Assembly (NCBI RefSeq): GCF_025143365.1
Contig: NZ_JALXPE010000009.1
Location: 1-64,000 of the forward strand
Reading direction: 5' to 3'
Source of the DNA: Microbacterium sp. p3-SID336
Lineage (GTDB): Bacteria > Actinomycetota > Actinomycetes > Actinomycetales > Microbacteriaceae
Length of the DNA stretch: 64,000 nt
The notes beneath the pieces were generated by a model, which was not told where the DNA came from, searched no databases, and was given only the letters and a program-made list of their open reading frames with translations. Shown here one piece after another: positions 9,259 through 18,231 of the stretch (positions are counted from its first letter, which is position 1; the number at the start of each line of letters is the position of its first letter). Position numbers and translations under genes: made by a program.

Positions 9259-10581
9259 TCAGGGGCGTGCGGCTGCGGCGGCCTCGGCAGCGACCGGGAG
9301 CGCCGCCTCGATGCGCTGCAGCTCCTCGTCGCCGTGCGCGGCAGTAAGGAACCAGGCCTCGAACACGCTCGGCGGCAACGCGATGCCCTGCTCCCGCATG
9401 GCGTGGAAGAAGGCGGAGTAGCGGAAGGACTCCTGTGCCTGCGCCTCGGCGTAGTCGCGCGGCGCGGAGGCACGGAACGAGGCGTTGAACAGGTTGCCCG
9501 CGGCGGCCACCGCGTGCGTCACACCCGCAGCCGTGAGAGCGGCGTCGAGCGCGGTCGCCACGCGGTCCGCGGCAGCATCCACCGTCGCGTACACCTCAGG
9601 GGTCGCGAGGCGCAGGGTGGCGAGGCCGGCGGCGACCGAGAGCGGGTTCCCGGAGAGCGTGCCCGCCTGGTAGACGGGACCGAGGGGCGCCAGCAGGTCC
9701 ATGACCTCGGCACGGCCACCGAGGGCGGCGAGCGGCATGCCCCCGCCCACGACCTTGCCGAACGTGACGATGTCCGGCAGGTAGTCCTCGCCCGCCGCGG
9801 CCTGCAGGCCCCAGAAGCCGGCAGGGTGCACACGGAAGCCGGTGAGCACCTCGTCGAGGATCATCAGCGCGCCGTGGGCGTGCGCGGTCTCCGCGATGAA
9901 GCGGTTGAAGCCGGGCAGCGGGGCGACGACGCCCATGTTCGCCGCCGAGGCCTCCACGATCACGCCGGCGATGCGCTGGCCGTGTTCCGCGAACACCGCG
10001 GCGAGCGCGTCCCGGTCGTTGTACCCGATCACGAGCGTCTGCGCCGCGATGGGAGCAGGCACTCCGGCCGATCCGGGCAGGGCCAGGGTCGCCACGCCCG
10101 ATCCGGCCTCCGCGAGCAGCCCGTCGGAGTGCCCGTGATAGTGACCGGCGAACTTGACCAGCAGGTCGCGACCGGTCGCACCGCGCGCGAGACGGATCGC
10201 CGTCATGGTGGCCTCGGTCCCGGTGGACACGAGCCGGACGCGCTCGATCGGGCGGATCTCCCCGAAGCGCACGCGATCGGCGATCAGCGCCGCCAGTTCG
10301 ACCTCGCCCTCGGTGGGCGCCCCGAAGGACAGCCCGCGTCCCGCGGCCTCCTGCACCGCGGCGACGACCTCGGGGTGCGCATGCCCGAGGAGCGCCGGCC
10401 CCCAGGAGGCGACCAGATCGACGTACTCGCGACCGGCGGCATCCGTCACCCTGGCCCCCTTCGCGGAGGCGAGGAAGCGGGGCGTCCCGCCGACCGACCC
10501 GTACGCTCGGACCGGCGAGTTGACCCCGCCGGGGATCACGGCCCTGGCAGCGGAGAACAGGTCGTCATTGCGGTCGGTCAT
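9259..10581 (-). CDS. hemL: Glutamate-1-semialdehyde 2,1-aminomutase (440 aa)
   Basis: PLP enzyme that converts glutamate-1-semialdehyde to 5-aminolevulinate, the second step of the C5 heme pathway; HemA, encoded upstream on the other strand, supplies the substrate. The PLP-binding lysine is Lys276 in [11 protein letters not shown], and Asp243 in [10 protein letters not shown] contacts the pyridine nitrogen. Other family marks are GGVNSPVRA near the N-terminus and [15 protein letters not shown]. Length is normal. ATG at 10581 is preferred over GTG at 10584 because GAGGAG lies 7 nt upstream of it. It is the last gene of the minus-strand hem series but also appears to have its own promoter. Confidence 0.96.
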   Translation of the reverse strand: MTDRNDDLFSAARAVIPGGVNSPVRAYGSVGGTPRFLASAKGARVTDAAGREYVDLVASWGPALLGHAHPEVVAAVQEAAGRGLSFGAPTEGEVELAALIADRVRFGEIRPIERVRLVSTGTEATMTAIRLARGATGRDLLVKFAGHYHGHSDGLLAEAGSGVATLALPGSAGVPAPIAAQTLVIGYNDRDALAAVFAEHGQRIAGVIVEASAANMGVVAPLPGFNRFIAETAHAHGALMILDEVLTGFRVHPAGFWGLQAAAGEDYLPDIVTFGKVVGGGMPLAALGGRAEVMDLLAPLGPVYQAGTLSGNPLSVAAGLATLRLATPEVYATVDAAADRVATALDAALTAAGVTHAVAAAGNLFNASFRASAPRDYAEAQAQESFRYSAFFHAMREQGIALPPSVFEAWFLTAAHGDEELQRIEAALPVAAEAAAAARP

Positions 10582-10584
10582 CAC

Positions 10585-10659
10585 ACAGCTCCTCAGGATG
10601 CACGGAGCTCTCCCGGCATCCCTTCAAGGCTAACCCGGCGCGGGGACGCTCAGCGCCGG
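10585..10659 (-). promoter_or_regulatory. Intergenic hairpin and hemL promoter
   Basis: In the 103-bp gap after hemB, CCGGCGC (10635-10641) and GCGCCGG (10653-10659) form a 7-bp stem that could attenuate read-through. Just beyond it, on the minus strand, TAGCCT (10632 to 10627) is a good -10 box. Transcription would start near 10620 and give a leader of about 39 nt carrying GAGGAG. Confidence 0.5.
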
Positions 10660-10684
10660 CGGCGGGCGAACGGGCGTCGGCGCC

Positions 10685-11662
10685 TCAGCCGCGCAGCCAG
10701 CGCGCGGCCTCCGTGGCCCAGTAGGTGAGCACGGCGTCGGCCCCCGCCCGGCGGATGGAGAGCAGAGATTCCCGCACGGCCGCCCTGCGATCGATCCAGC
10801 CGTTCGCGGCGGCGGCCTCGATCATCGCGTACTCCCCGGACACCTGGTACGCCCACACGGGCACCGGAACGGTATCGCGCACCTCGCGCAGCACGTCGAG
10901 GAACGCCATCGCGGGCTTCACCATGACGATGTCCGCGCCCTCCTCCACGTCGACCACGGCCTCCCGCACGCCTTCGCGACGGTTGCCCGGATCGAGCTGG
11001 TAGGTGCGACGGTCGCCCGTCAGCTGCGAGTCGACAGCCTCCCGGAACGGCCCGTAGAAGGCGCTCGCGTACTTCGCGGCATAGGCGAGGATCAGCGTGT
11101 CGGTGAAGCCCTCGGCGTCGAGCGCTCGACGGATCACGGCGACCTGGCCGTCCATCATCCCGGACAGCCCGAGCAGCTGCGATCCCGCTCGTGCCTGAGC
11201 CAGCGCCATCGAGGCGTACCGCTCCAGGGTGGCGTCGTTGTCCACCGAGCCGTCCGTCGCGAGCACTCCGCAGTGGCCGTGATCGGTGAACTCGTCCAGG
11301 CACAGGTCGGTCTGCACGACCAGGGCATCGCCCACCTCGGCCGCGAGCGCCGCGGTGGCCACGTTCAGGATCCCGTTCGGGTCGTCAGCGCCGGAGCCGC
11401 GTGCGTCGCGAACGGCGGGCACACCGAACAGCATGACGCCACCGACCCCCGCCTCCGCCGCGTCGACGGCAGCCGCGCGCAGCGAGTCGAGCGAGTGCTG
11501 GGCGACCCCGGGCATGGAGCCGATGTCGACGGGCTCGGACAGCCCCTCGCGCACGAAGAGGGGCAGGACGAGCTGTCGGGGCTCCAGCGAGGTCTCGCGC
11601 ACGAGATCCCGCACGGCCCGGGACTGACGCAGTCGGCGCAGACGGACGTCGGGGAAGCTCAC
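10685..11662 (-). CDS. hemB: Porphobilinogen synthase (delta-aminolevulinic acid dehydratase, 325 aa)
   Basis: Condenses two 5-aminolevulinate molecules to porphobilinogen in the cytoplasm. The Schiff-base lysines are Lys197 ([14 protein letters not shown]) and Lys249 ([12 protein letters not shown]). The metal loop reads [14 protein letters not shown], giving Cys121, Asp123 and Cys131, an intermediate between the three-Cys zinc site and the three-Asp magnesium site. GTG start at 11662 overlaps the hemD stop in a GTGA junction, so it is translationally coupled to hemD. Full length, no anomaly. Confidence 0.96.
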   Translation of the reverse strand: MSFPDVRLRRLRQSRAVRDLVRETSLEPRQLVLPLFVREGLSEPVDIGSMPGVAQHSLDSLRAAAVDAAEAGVGGVMLFGVPAVRDARGSGADDPNGILNVATAALAAEVGDALVVQTDLCLDEFTDHGHCGVLATDGSVDNDATLERYASMALAQARAGSQLLGLSGMMDGQVAVIRRALDAEGFTDTLILAYAAKYASAFYGPFREAVDSQLTGDRRTYQLDPGNRREGVREAVVDVEEGADIVMVKPAMAFLDVLREVRDTVPVPVWAYQVSGEYAMIEAAAANGWIDRRAAVRESLLSIRRAGADAVLTYWATEAARWLRG

Positions 11663-12456
11663 GGCGCGAACTCGTCTGCCGCGTGCGGAAGCGTGAACTG
11701 CGAGACCGCGTCGATCAGCGCATCGATGGTCTGGCGATCCGCGACCACCGAGACCGGGAGGCCCGCGCGCTCGGCGTCCTTCGCGGTCCGCGGCCCGATC
11801 GCCGCGAGCAGCGTCTCGTCGGGGATCTCCGGGAACTGCTCGCGCACCTGCTCGGCGACCGAGCCGCTGGTGATGAGGATGGCGTTGATCCGGCCGTTCT
11901 CCACGTCGCGGCGGATGCGCTCCGTCACGGGGACGCCGACCGTGCGGTAGGCGACGACACCGTGCACGTCATGACCGGCATCGGAGAGCATGATGCTCAG
12001 CACCGGCTTCGCGATCTCGCTGCGCAGCGCCAGGATGCGCCGGGGCTCCTGCTCCAGTGCGATGAGCTGCTGCGCCATGCCCTGCGCCGAGTTGTCCTGC
12101 TCAGGCACGAGGGCGACCTCATAGCCGACGGCCTGAAGAGCAGCCGCCGTGGTCTCGCCCACGGCCGCGATCTTCGTCGACTTCGGCACTACGGCGCGAT
12201 GCGCGAACAGCACGTCGACGGTCGTGGCGCTCGTGACGGTCAGCCAGTCGAACTCGCCCGCGGCCAGCTGCGCCAGCGCCTCGTCGAGCGTGGCCTGATC
12301 CGTCGTGGGGGCGAAGTTGATGAGCGGCGCGACGACGGGCACCGCACCGAGCGCACGGAGGCTCGCGGCGACGCTGTCGCCCCACGGTCCGCCTCGGGGC
12401 ACGAGGATGCGCCAGCCGTCCAGCGGTCGGTCCTGCTTGATTTCGGAAGTGGTCAT
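11659..12456 (-). CDS. hemD: Uroporphyrinogen-III synthase (265 aa)
   Basis: Closes and inverts ring D of hydroxymethylbilane to give uroporphyrinogen III. The family is poorly conserved, but the two-domain Rossmann-like pattern is visible ([19 protein letters not shown] at the start, [14 protein letters not shown], then [16 protein letters not shown]). The position between hemC and hemB settles the identity. ATG at 12456 overlaps the hemC stop by ATGA. A longer upstream frame belongs to hemC DNA and is not used. Confidence 0.92.
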   Translation of the reverse strand: MTTSEIKQDRPLDGWRILVPRGGPWGDSVAASLRALGAVPVVAPLINFAPTTDQATLDEALAQLAAGEFDWLTVTSATTVDVLFAHRAVVPKSTKIAAVGETTAAALQAVGYEVALVPEQDNSAQGMAQQLIALEQEPRRILALRSEIAKPVLSIMLSDAGHDVHGVVAYRTVGVPVTERIRRDVENGRINAILITSGSVAEQVREQFPEIPDETLLAAIGPRTAKDAERAGLPVSVVADRQTIDALIDAVSQFTLPHAADEFAP

Positions 12457-13454
12457 GAGGATTCGGGGTGCTCTCGGGGGACGAGGTCGGCCGCCCCTTG
12501 ATCGAGCAGCCGACGGGCAACAGCGAGCCCGAGCTCGCGCGCTGCGTGCATCGGGCCTGCACCATCGGCAGCATCCGCTCCATTGCCACTGCCGTTCCGA
12601 CGAATATACTCCCCGTTCAGGACTTCCGTGACGTCCAGCCCGATCCGTCGACTCCCGTCCGGGGCGTAGACGACCGTCCTGACGCGGATCGAGGACCCCT
12701 GGACCTGTGCGTGAGCGGCCATGGGGGCTTGACAGCCGGCGTCCAGACCCTCGAGGATGGCCCGCTCGACGGTGACCGCAAGCCGGGTGTCGGCGTCGTC
12801 GAGCTGTGCGAGGGCAGCACGCAGCTCCTCCGGCGCGTCCTCCCGCGTCTCCACGGCGAGCGAACCCTGCCCCGGGGCGGTCGGCCACTCGGCGAGGCCG
12901 AGCTCCTCCCGCCGCAGAGGCGAATCCGCACCCAGACGCGACAGACCGGCCGCCGCGAGGATCACCGCATCCAGCTCGCCCGAGGCGACCCTCGCCAGAC
13001 GGGAGTCCACGTTGCCGCGGATGTCGACGACCGTCGCGTGCGGTGCCCGGCGACGCACCTGCGCGATGCGGCGCGGCGAGCCGGTGCCCACGGAGGCGCC
13101 GCTGTGCAGCTCATGCAGCGGCACGCCGAGTCGCGTGAGCACGACGTCCCTGGCGTCTTCGCGGGGCGGCGTGGCCGCGATGACCAGCCCGTCGGGCACG
13201 GCGGTCGGGAGATCCTTGAGGGAGTGCACGAGGAAGTCGCACCGGTCGGCCAGCAGCGCTTCGCGCAGTCGGGTCGCGAAGACGCCGAGCCCGCCGATCT
13301 CCGACAGCGACGCACGGTTGGTGTCGCCCTCACTGGTGATCGGAACGAGCTCGACGCGGCGGCCCGTGACCTTCTCGAGTGCGGCGGCGACGTGACCGGA
13401 CTGGGCCTGCGCGAGCGCGCTGCGTCGGGTGCCGAGACGGATGGGGGTGGTCAT
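12453..13454 (-). CDS. hemC: Hydroxymethylbilane synthase (porphobilinogen deaminase, 333 aa)
   Basis: Polymerises four porphobilinogens to hydroxymethylbilane. The dipyrromethane cofactor attaches to Cys241 in LDAGCQAPMAAHA, and the catalytic Asp81 lies in VHSLKDLPT. Other family blocks are RLGTRRSALA at the N-terminus and SVGTGSPRR. A short acidic and Gly-Asn segment near residue 290 (RRNGSGNGADAADGAG) is an insertion in the C-terminal domain. The gene follows hemQ by only 5 bp and overlaps hemD, so it is co-transcribed. Confidence 0.95.
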   Translation of the reverse strand: MTTPIRLGTRRSALAQAQSGHVAAALEKVTGRRVELVPITSEGDTNRASLSEIGGLGVFATRLREALLADRCDFLVHSLKDLPTAVPDGLVIAATPPREDARDVVLTRLGVPLHELHSGASVGTGSPRRIAQVRRRAPHATVVDIRGNVDSRLARVASGELDAVILAAAGLSRLGADSPLRREELGLAEWPTAPGQGSLAVETREDAPEELRAALAQLDDADTRLAVTVERAILEGLDAGCQAPMAAHAQVQGSSIRVRTVVYAPDGSRRIGLDVTEVLNGEYIRRNGSGNGADAADGAGPMHAARELGLAVARRLLDQGAADLVPREHPESS

Positions 13455-13459
13455 GGGTC

Positions 13460-14137
13460 TTACTGCAGCACGTCGGCGATCTCGTCGAAGCGCAGTCGGC
13501 GCCCGGTGTAGAAGGGCACCTCCTCCTTCACGTACATCCGCGCGTCGGTGTACCGGAGGTCGCGCATCATGTCGACCAGGTCGGTGACGTCGTCGGCCTC
13601 CAGCGGCAGCAGCCACTCGTAGTCGCCCAGCGCGAAGGCGGCCACCGTGTTCGCGATGACCCCCGTGAACGCGGCACCCTTGCGGCCGTGGTCGGCGAGC
13701 ATCGCGCGGCGCTCGGCCTCCGGCGCGAGGTACCACTCCGGCGTGCGCACGAACGGGTACAGGCACAGCCAGTCCTTCGGCTCGATGCCGCGGAGGAAGC
13801 CGGGCACGTGCGAGCGGTTGAACTCGGCGTCGCGGTGCACGCCCATCACGTTCCACACGGGGAGCAGCGAACGCAGCAGCTCCGTGCGGCGGAGGCGGCG
13901 CAGCGCCTTCTGCAGACCCTCGGCCGTGTCGCCGTGCAGCCACACCATGAGGTCGGCGTCGGCCTTCAGCCCCGAGACGTCGTAGAAGCCGCGCACGACC
14001 ACGCCGGAGTCCTCGATGTGGGAGACGATCGTCTCCAACTCGGTCGCGTCGTTCTCGGTCACCGGGGCGTCGGGATTGCGTCGCCACACGGCCCAGAGGG
14101 TGAAACCGGACGGATTCTCTTCACGCAGGTCGGACAT
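13460..14137 (-). CDS. hemQ: Coproheme decarboxylase (225 aa)
   Basis: Chlorite-dismutase-fold enzyme that converts iron-coproporphyrin III to heme b using peroxide, the last step of the coproporphyrin-dependent pathway of Gram-positive bacteria. Tyr127 in LYPFVRTPEWY fits the catalytic tyrosine and His150 in ADHGRKGAAF the heme ligand. First gene of hemQ-hemC-hemD-hemB. CAGACT stands 6 nt upstream of the ATG, the same start-proximal hexamer seen at two other genes of this window. The gene was formerly annotated as chlorite dismutase. Confidence 0.93.
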   Translation of the reverse strand: MSDLREENPSGFTLWAVWRRNPDAPVTENDATELETIVSHIEDSGVVVRGFYDVSGLKADADLMVWLHGDTAEGLQKALRRLRRTELLRSLLPVWNVMGVHRDAEFNRSHVPGFLRGIEPKDWLCLYPFVRTPEWYLAPEAERRAMLADHGRKGAAFTGVIANTVAAFALGDYEWLLPLEADDVTDLVDMMRDLRYTDARMYVKEEVPFYTGRRLRFDEIADVLQ

Positions 14138-14202
14138 GATCCCAGTCTGCCCCCTTTGCGGAGGAGCCGCTAATCAGGGGAATACTGCTCGGCTCGCCGG
14201 CC

Positions 14203-14475
14203 TCAGCGGGCGATGGCGCGGGCGATCGCCCACACCGCCCCGCCGACGACAGCGGCGATGCCGACGGCCGCGGCGACCGCCGCCACGGGGTGGCGGTCCG
14301 CGAACGCACGCGCCTTCACGGCTGCGCGGGCCGATGCCTTCTCCACGCGGCGCGGGATGTTCCCCTTGACCTCGATCGCGGCGAGCGCGGCCTTCAGCTC
14401 GGCGCGCGCCGAGGTGACCGGGTCGACGATCCCCGCCGGGACGGCAGTACGCGGCAGCGACTCAGGGGTGCTCAT
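14203..14475 (-). CDS. Small single-span membrane protein, DUF3618-like (90 aa)
   Basis: The N-terminal half is helical and charged (ARAELKAALAAIEVKGNIPRR), followed by a basic stretch and one C-terminal membrane segment (VAAVAAAVGIAAVVGGAVWAIA, given here without its neighbours). This arrangement matches DUF3618-type proteins, which usually sit beside Holin-X and YtxH-like genes in actinobacteria, as here. It overlaps the upstream gene by 14 nt and is the last gene of that trio. Function unknown; membrane organisation or stress is suggested only by the company it keeps. Confidence 0.65.
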   Translation of the reverse strand: MSTPESLPRTAVPAGIVDPVTSARAELKAALAAIEVKGNIPRRVEKASARAAVKARAFADRHPVAAVAAAVGIAAVVGGAVWAIARAIAR

Positions 14476-14869
14476 CGCCGGCCTCCTTCACGATTCGGAT
14501 GTCCTCGGCGACGGCCTGTGCCGGGTTCTGGCGCTTGAGCACCTTGCGGAACTTGAGGATCCCCAGCAGGGCGAACAGGAGCACGGCCAGGATCAGGATG
14601 CCGAACACGGCGATCGCCGACAACCACACCGGCCACCACGACGACAGCCCGGCGATCGCGAAGACCAGGATCACCGGCACGGCCCAGAACAGGAAGAACA
14701 GCGCGACGAGGAACCACACGGAGCCGACGCCCGCGTCCTTCGCCGTGCGGGAGACCCACGCCTTGGCGGCGTCGATCTCCGCCTTGACGAGGTTGGTGAC
14801 CAGCTCGGGCAGATCGCCCAGCAGAGTCAGCAGACTGTCGTCGGCGCGGTCCCGGTATCCGCGGGGCAT
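14462..14869 (-). CDS. Actinobacterial Holin-X family membrane protein (135 aa)
   Basis: Two hydrophobic spans (about 48-75 and 80-105) follow an amphipathic N-terminus that includes LPELVTNLVKAEIDAAKAW, the hallmark of the putative actinobacterial Holin-X superfamily. Despite the name it is a chromosomal gene. No phage lysis, capsid or integrase gene is near. It lies between the YtxH-like and DUF3618-like genes with 1-nt spacing and a 14-nt overlap, so the three are one unit. The role is unknown. Confidence 0.8.
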   Translation of the reverse strand: MPRGYRDRADDSLLTLLGDLPELVTNLVKAEIDAAKAWVSRTAKDAGVGSVWFLVALFFLFWAVPVILVFAIAGLSSWWPVWLSAIAVFGILILAVLLFALLGILKFRKVLKRQNPAQAVAEDIRIVKEAGDEHP

Positions 14870-14870
14870 G

Positions 14871-15287
14871 TCAGTCGCCGGACTTCTGCGGCGCAGGCTT
14901 CGAGGCGGCGTTCGCAGCGGACTTGTTCGCCGCGGGCTTGTCCGCGACGCGCTCCTTGACCTCGTCGACCGCGTCCTCCGCAGCGTCGGAGACCTCTTCC
15001 GCGGCCTCCTTGCCCGAGGCGATCACCGCGTCGAGCTTCTGACCCGGGGTGCCATCGCCCTTGACCGACTTCACGATCTTGACGGCACCGGTCCACACGG
15101 CGCCGGGCACGGCCGCGGCCTTGTCGCCCACGAAGTCCTTGACCTTGTCGACCTGCTCCTGGACGGGGTCCATGTTCCAGACCTTCAGCCACTGCGTCTT
15201 GATCTGCTCATAGCGCTCGCGCCCTGCACGGGTGCCGAGCACATAGCCGACGCCGAGTCCGACGACGAGTCCGATCTTCCCCTTCAT
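14871..15287 (-). CDS. YtxH-like general stress protein (138 aa)
   Basis: The N-terminus KIGLVVGLGVGYVLGTRAGRERYEQI is a YtxH-type membrane segment followed by the conserved GTRAGRERY block. The rest is a charged, helical, Ala-Lys-Asp-rich tail. Relatives are membrane-associated stress proteins of poorly defined function. GAGGAG lies 6 nt upstream of the ATG. It heads the three-gene membrane unit set between hemY and hemQ; a TACTCT box about 85 bp upstream is a reasonable promoter. Confidence 0.78.
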   Translation of the reverse strand: MKGKIGLVVGLGVGYVLGTRAGRERYEQIKTQWLKVWNMDPVQEQVDKVKDFVGDKAAAVPGAVWTGAVKIVKSVKGDGTPGQKLDAVIASGKEAAEEVSDAAEDAVDEVKERVADKPAANKSAANAASKPAPQKSGD

Positions 15288-15370
15288 GGGGTCTCCTCAC
15301 GTTGTTCCGGCCTTGGTCCGTCCGGTTCGGACGCCGGTCAGCGACGCCTCGGCGCCGTGACCAGGTACCC

Positions 15371-15399
15371 AGAGTAACGCCGTATGCCGATTTCGGCAT
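15371..15399 (-). promoter_or_regulatory. Promoter and 16-bp palindrome upstream of the YtxH-like gene
   Basis: On the minus strand TACTCT (15376 to 15371) is a likely -10 box. Immediately upstream lies ATGCCGA-TT-TCGGCAT (15384-15399), a perfect 7-bp inverted repeat covering the spacer and -35 region, as expected of a repressor site. The 189-bp gap to hemY holds no gene. Confidence 0.4.
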
Positions 15400-15476
15400 C
15401 TATGCCCCAGAGGGTTGACATCGCGACCCTCTGCACTCTCGTCGGCGGAGACGCGCGCACGGCGACGAGGCCTCCG

Positions 15477-17096
15477 TCACTCCCAGAGCAGCGCACGCCG
15501 CAGCCGATCGGCGGCCTCGGTCGCATCGGGGACGACCTGGGCGAGCCCGGTCCCCGCGAGCCAGGCCCCGACCGCTGTCAGCCCTGGCACTGCCTGGATC
15601 GCCTCACGCGCCGCCTCACGGCGCGCGCCGGAGCCGATGATCGACGCGGGCTGCGACTGCACGAAGCGACCGCGGTGGCCGGCGACCACCTGCCCCGCGC
15701 CGAGCGGGACGCCGAGCAGGGCGGCGGCCTCCCGTCGGGCCAGGTCGATCGCGGCCTCGTCATCGAGCCCGGCGGTCGCGGCGGGCTCCCCCTGGGCGCC
15801 GAAGGAGACCCGGACGATCTCCCGCTCGCCCGCGGCCTCGCGCACCCACGACCACTTCGCGGTGGAGTGGGTCAGTGCCTTCGCGGTGTGGCTGCCCGGC
15901 ACCGTGAGCACTCCCGTGCCGCGCGGCGCGTCCCGCAGCGCCGGCGCATCGAGCAGCAGCGTGACGATCTCGATCTCGGGCGACGCGGCCTGCTCTGCCG
16001 CGGCGAGCGTCGGCACCGCGGCAGCCAGCAGCTCCCGCGCCACGCCCTCGGAGGTCGCGACGATCACCGCGTCCGCGGCCAGCACCTCGGATACAGCGCC
16101 CGCCGCAGGAGTGCCGGCCGCATCCGCCCCGGTGCGCTCCGCAGGAGTGCCCGTCGCAGGAGCCGCAGTGCCCGCCGCAGGAGTTCCCCGTGCGTCGTCC
16201 GGGTCCGCGGACGCGTCGGCGTCGTCCCACCGCGGCTGCTCCGTCTCGACCTGCCACCCGCCGTCGCGCCGCTCGACCGTGCGCACTCGCACGCCCGTGC
16301 GCACGGTCGCGCCGAGCTCTGCCAGATCCGCCGCGAGCGCCTCGACGAGGCCGTACATGCCTCCGCGAAGACCCTCGACCGCCGCGCCGGGGGCCTTCGC
16401 GCCCGATGCCGCACTCTCGCCGCGGAGGGCGAGCACCGCGCCGGACAGCGAGCCGACCCTGGTCAGCGCCGCGTTGAGCCCGGGGGCGGCCACATCGACG
16501 TCGACGTCGTCCGGCGACGCGGAGTACACACCCGTGGTGACCGGAGCCACCAGTCGGTCTCGCACCTTGGGGCCCATACGGGAGGCGACCATCCGGCCGA
16601 GGCTCAGCTGGTGGCCGATCGTGAGCGGCGGTCGCAGCCGGTCCAGGTAGGCGCGCCAGGCGCCCGACCAGCCGATGATGCGCCGCACGTCGTCCTGGAA
16701 CGGATTGCCCGGGATTCCGAGGATGCCGCCGACCGGCAACGGCGCGGCACCGGTGCCGGGGATTCCGGCCAGCCACGCTCCCCCGGCCTGCGGCGTCACG
16801 ATGCGGTCGGCCAGGCCGAGCGCCTCCACCAATGCTCGTACGTGGCCGCCCCTGGTCGCGTAGCTCTCCGCCCCGGCATCGAGCACGACGCCGTCGAGGT
16901 CGACCCGTCGGATCGCGCCGCCGAGCTCTTCCTCCGCCTCCAGCAGCGTCACGCGCATGCCGACGCCGGCGCACTCCCGCGCCGCGACCAGACCGCTCAC
17001 GCCGCCGCCGATGACGACCACGTGCTTCTCCGCCGCGCGTGCGGCGAGGTCGGCGGGCTCGGCGGAGGGGTGGGCATCGGAGGGTTCAGAGCTCAT
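15477..17096 (-). CDS. hemY: Coproporphyrinogen III / protoporphyrinogen oxidase, FAD-dependent (539 aa)
   Basis: Oxidises coproporphyrinogen III to coproporphyrin III (CgoX) in the HemQ pathway. The N-terminal dinucleotide fold reads VVVIGGGVSGLVAARE, followed by LLEAEEELGGAIRR for FAD. The body contains an unusual low-complexity insertion rich in Ala, Gly, Pro and Thr (TPAAGTAAPATGTPAERTG region), which makes it longer than the usual 450-480 residues. ATG at 17096 is chosen over ATG at 17105 because GGAAGG lies 9 nt before the former and touches the latter. It follows hemE by 39 bp. Confidence 0.9.
   Translation of the reverse strand: MSSEPSDAHPSAEPADLAARAAEKHVVVIGGGVSGLVAARECAGVGMRVTLLEAEEELGGAIRRVDLDGVVLDAGAESYATRGGHVRALVEALGLADRIVTPQAGGAWLAGIPGTGAAPLPVGGILGIPGNPFQDDVRRIIGWSGAWRAYLDRLRPPLTIGHQLSLGRMVASRMGPKVRDRLVAPVTTGVYSASPDDVDVDVAAPGLNAALTRVGSLSGAVLALRGESAASGAKAPGAAVEGLRGGMYGLVEALAADLAELGATVRTGVRVRTVERRDGGWQVETEQPRWDDADASADPDDARGTPAAGTAAPATGTPAERTGADAAGTPAAGAVSEVLAADAVIVATSEGVARELLAAAVPTLAAAEQAASPEIEIVTLLLDAPALRDAPRGTGVLTVPGSHTAKALTHSTAKWSWVREAAGEREIVRVSFGAQGEPAATAGLDDEAAIDLARREAAALLGVPLGAGQVVAGHRGRFVQSQPASIIGSGARREAAREAIQAVPGLTAVGAWLAGTGLAQVVPDATEAADRLRRALLWE
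16104..16183. repeat. Four CGCAGGAG repeats coding the low-complexity insertion in HemY
   Basis: CGCAGGAG occurs at 16104, 16140, 16155 and 16176 on the plus strand, spaced 36, 15 and 21 bp (multiples of three), and encodes the Thr-Pro-Ala-Gly-type insertion of HemY on the minus strand. This suggests growth by in-frame slippage. Confidence 0.6.
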
Positions 17097-17135
17097 GCCG
17101 ACCATCCTTCCACCGCCCTCGCGTGCCGCGCGGCC

Positions 17136-18158
17136 TCAGCCGCCGTGAACCAGCTCGACGATACGGGTCAGCTGGTCGGGGTCGGTCTCCGGCGGAACGC
17201 CGTGACCCAGGTTCAGGATGTGCCCCCTGGCCGCGCCGCCACGACGGAGCACATCGCGCACGTGCTCCTCCAGCACAGGCCAGGGTGCGCCGAGCAGCGC
17301 CGGGTCGATGTTGCCCTGCACGCTCACGTCGGGACCCAGGATCGCCGCGGCCTCGTCGAGCGGCAGCCGCCAGTCGACGCCCACGCCGTCCGCCAGGCCG
17401 TCCAGGCGCATGTCCGCGAGGAACGGTCCGGTGCCGACCCCGAAGTGGATGGTCGGCACGCCGATCCCGTCGAGAGCCGCCCGCGAGTGCGGGGCGACGA
17501 AGGAGAGGTAGTCGGCCCGGCTGAGCGACCCCGCCCAGCTGTCGAAGAGCTGCACGACGGAGGCTCCGGCGTCGCGCTGCGTCTCCAGGAACCGTCGCGA
17601 CACCCGCGCCAGCCACCCCGCGAGGCGATGCCAGGCATCGGGGTCGGCGTGCATCATCCCCCGCGCCCGCAGGTGCTCCTTGGACGGGCCGCCCTCGACC
17701 AGGTAGGCCGCGAGGGTGAACGGCGCCCCGGCGAATCCGATGAGCGGAGTGTCGCCGAGCTCCGCCGTGACGATGCGGACCGCCTCCGCGATGGCCTCGC
17801 CGTCGAGCTCGTCCGGGTCGATCGCCGTGATGCGGTCGACGTCGGCACGGGTCCGCACGGGGTTCGCGAAGACGGGTCCGCGCCCCGGCTCGATCTCGAC
17901 CTCCACCCCGGCCAGGCGCAGCGGGATCACGATGTCGCTGAAGAACACGGCCGCGTCGACCCCGTGCCGACGCACCGGCTGCAGCGTGATCTCCGCCGCC
18001 AGGTCCGGTGTCAGGCACGCGTCGAGCATGCGCGTGCCCACCCGCAGCTCCCGATACTCGGGGAGCGAGCGCCCGGCCTGTCGCATGAACCAGACGGGGG
18101 CCGTGGCGGGGCGGTCGCCCGTGAGGGCGCGCAGAAGCGGGGCGTCGGAGAGTGCCAT
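17136..18158 (-). CDS. hemE: Uroporphyrinogen decarboxylase (340 aa)
   Basis: Decarboxylates the four acetate side chains of uroporphyrinogen III to give coproporphyrinogen III, the substrate of HemY. The substrate-binding N-terminal block is [18 protein letters not shown], and the catalytic Asp lies in [24 protein letters not shown] and [16 protein letters not shown] are further signatures. ATG at 18158 has GGAGGA 7 nt upstream; a 30-residue in-frame extension is not supported. The gene is divergent from hemA with 73 bp between starts. Confidence 0.96.
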   Translation of the reverse strand: MALSDAPLLRALTGDRPATAPVWFMRQAGRSLPEYRELRVGTRMLDACLTPDLAAEITLQPVRRHGVDAAVFFSDIVIPLRLAGVEVEIEPGRGPVFANPVRTRADVDRITAIDPDELDGEAIAEAVRIVTAELGDTPLIGFAGAPFTLAAYLVEGGPSKEHLRARGMMHADPDAWHRLAGWLARVSRRFLETQRDAGASVVQLFDSWAGSLSRADYLSFVAPHSRAALDGIGVPTIHFGVGTGPFLADMRLDGLADGVGVDWRLPLDEAAAILGPDVSVQGNIDPALLGAPWPVLEEHVRDVLRRGGAARGHILNLGHGVPPETDPDQLTRIVELVHGG

Positions 18159-18219
18159 GCAGCCATCCTCCCATCCACCCGCTATGGGGCCGCCGAGTCC
18201 GCCCCTCCGCGCGCTCCGG

Positions 18220-18231
18220 TACAATCGGAGG
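18220..18231 (+). promoter_or_regulatory. -10 box of a leaderless hemA promoter
   Basis: TACAAT (18220-18225) lies exactly 6 nt before the GTG of hemA. The GGAGG between them touches the start codon and is too close to act as a ribosome site, so the message probably begins at the GTG itself. No clear -35 is visible. Confidence 0.6.

Noticed and set aside
14462..14869. Holin-like gene as evidence of a prophage
   Set aside because: No integrase, capsid, endolysin or attachment-site repeats nearby, and the Holin-X family is a common chromosomal actinobacterial protein found with YtxH- and DUF3618-like genes.
15415..15420. Consensus TTGACA -35 box on the plus strand
   Set aside because: No -10 box follows at 16-18 bp and no plus-strand gene lies downstream; it falls between two minus-strand genes.
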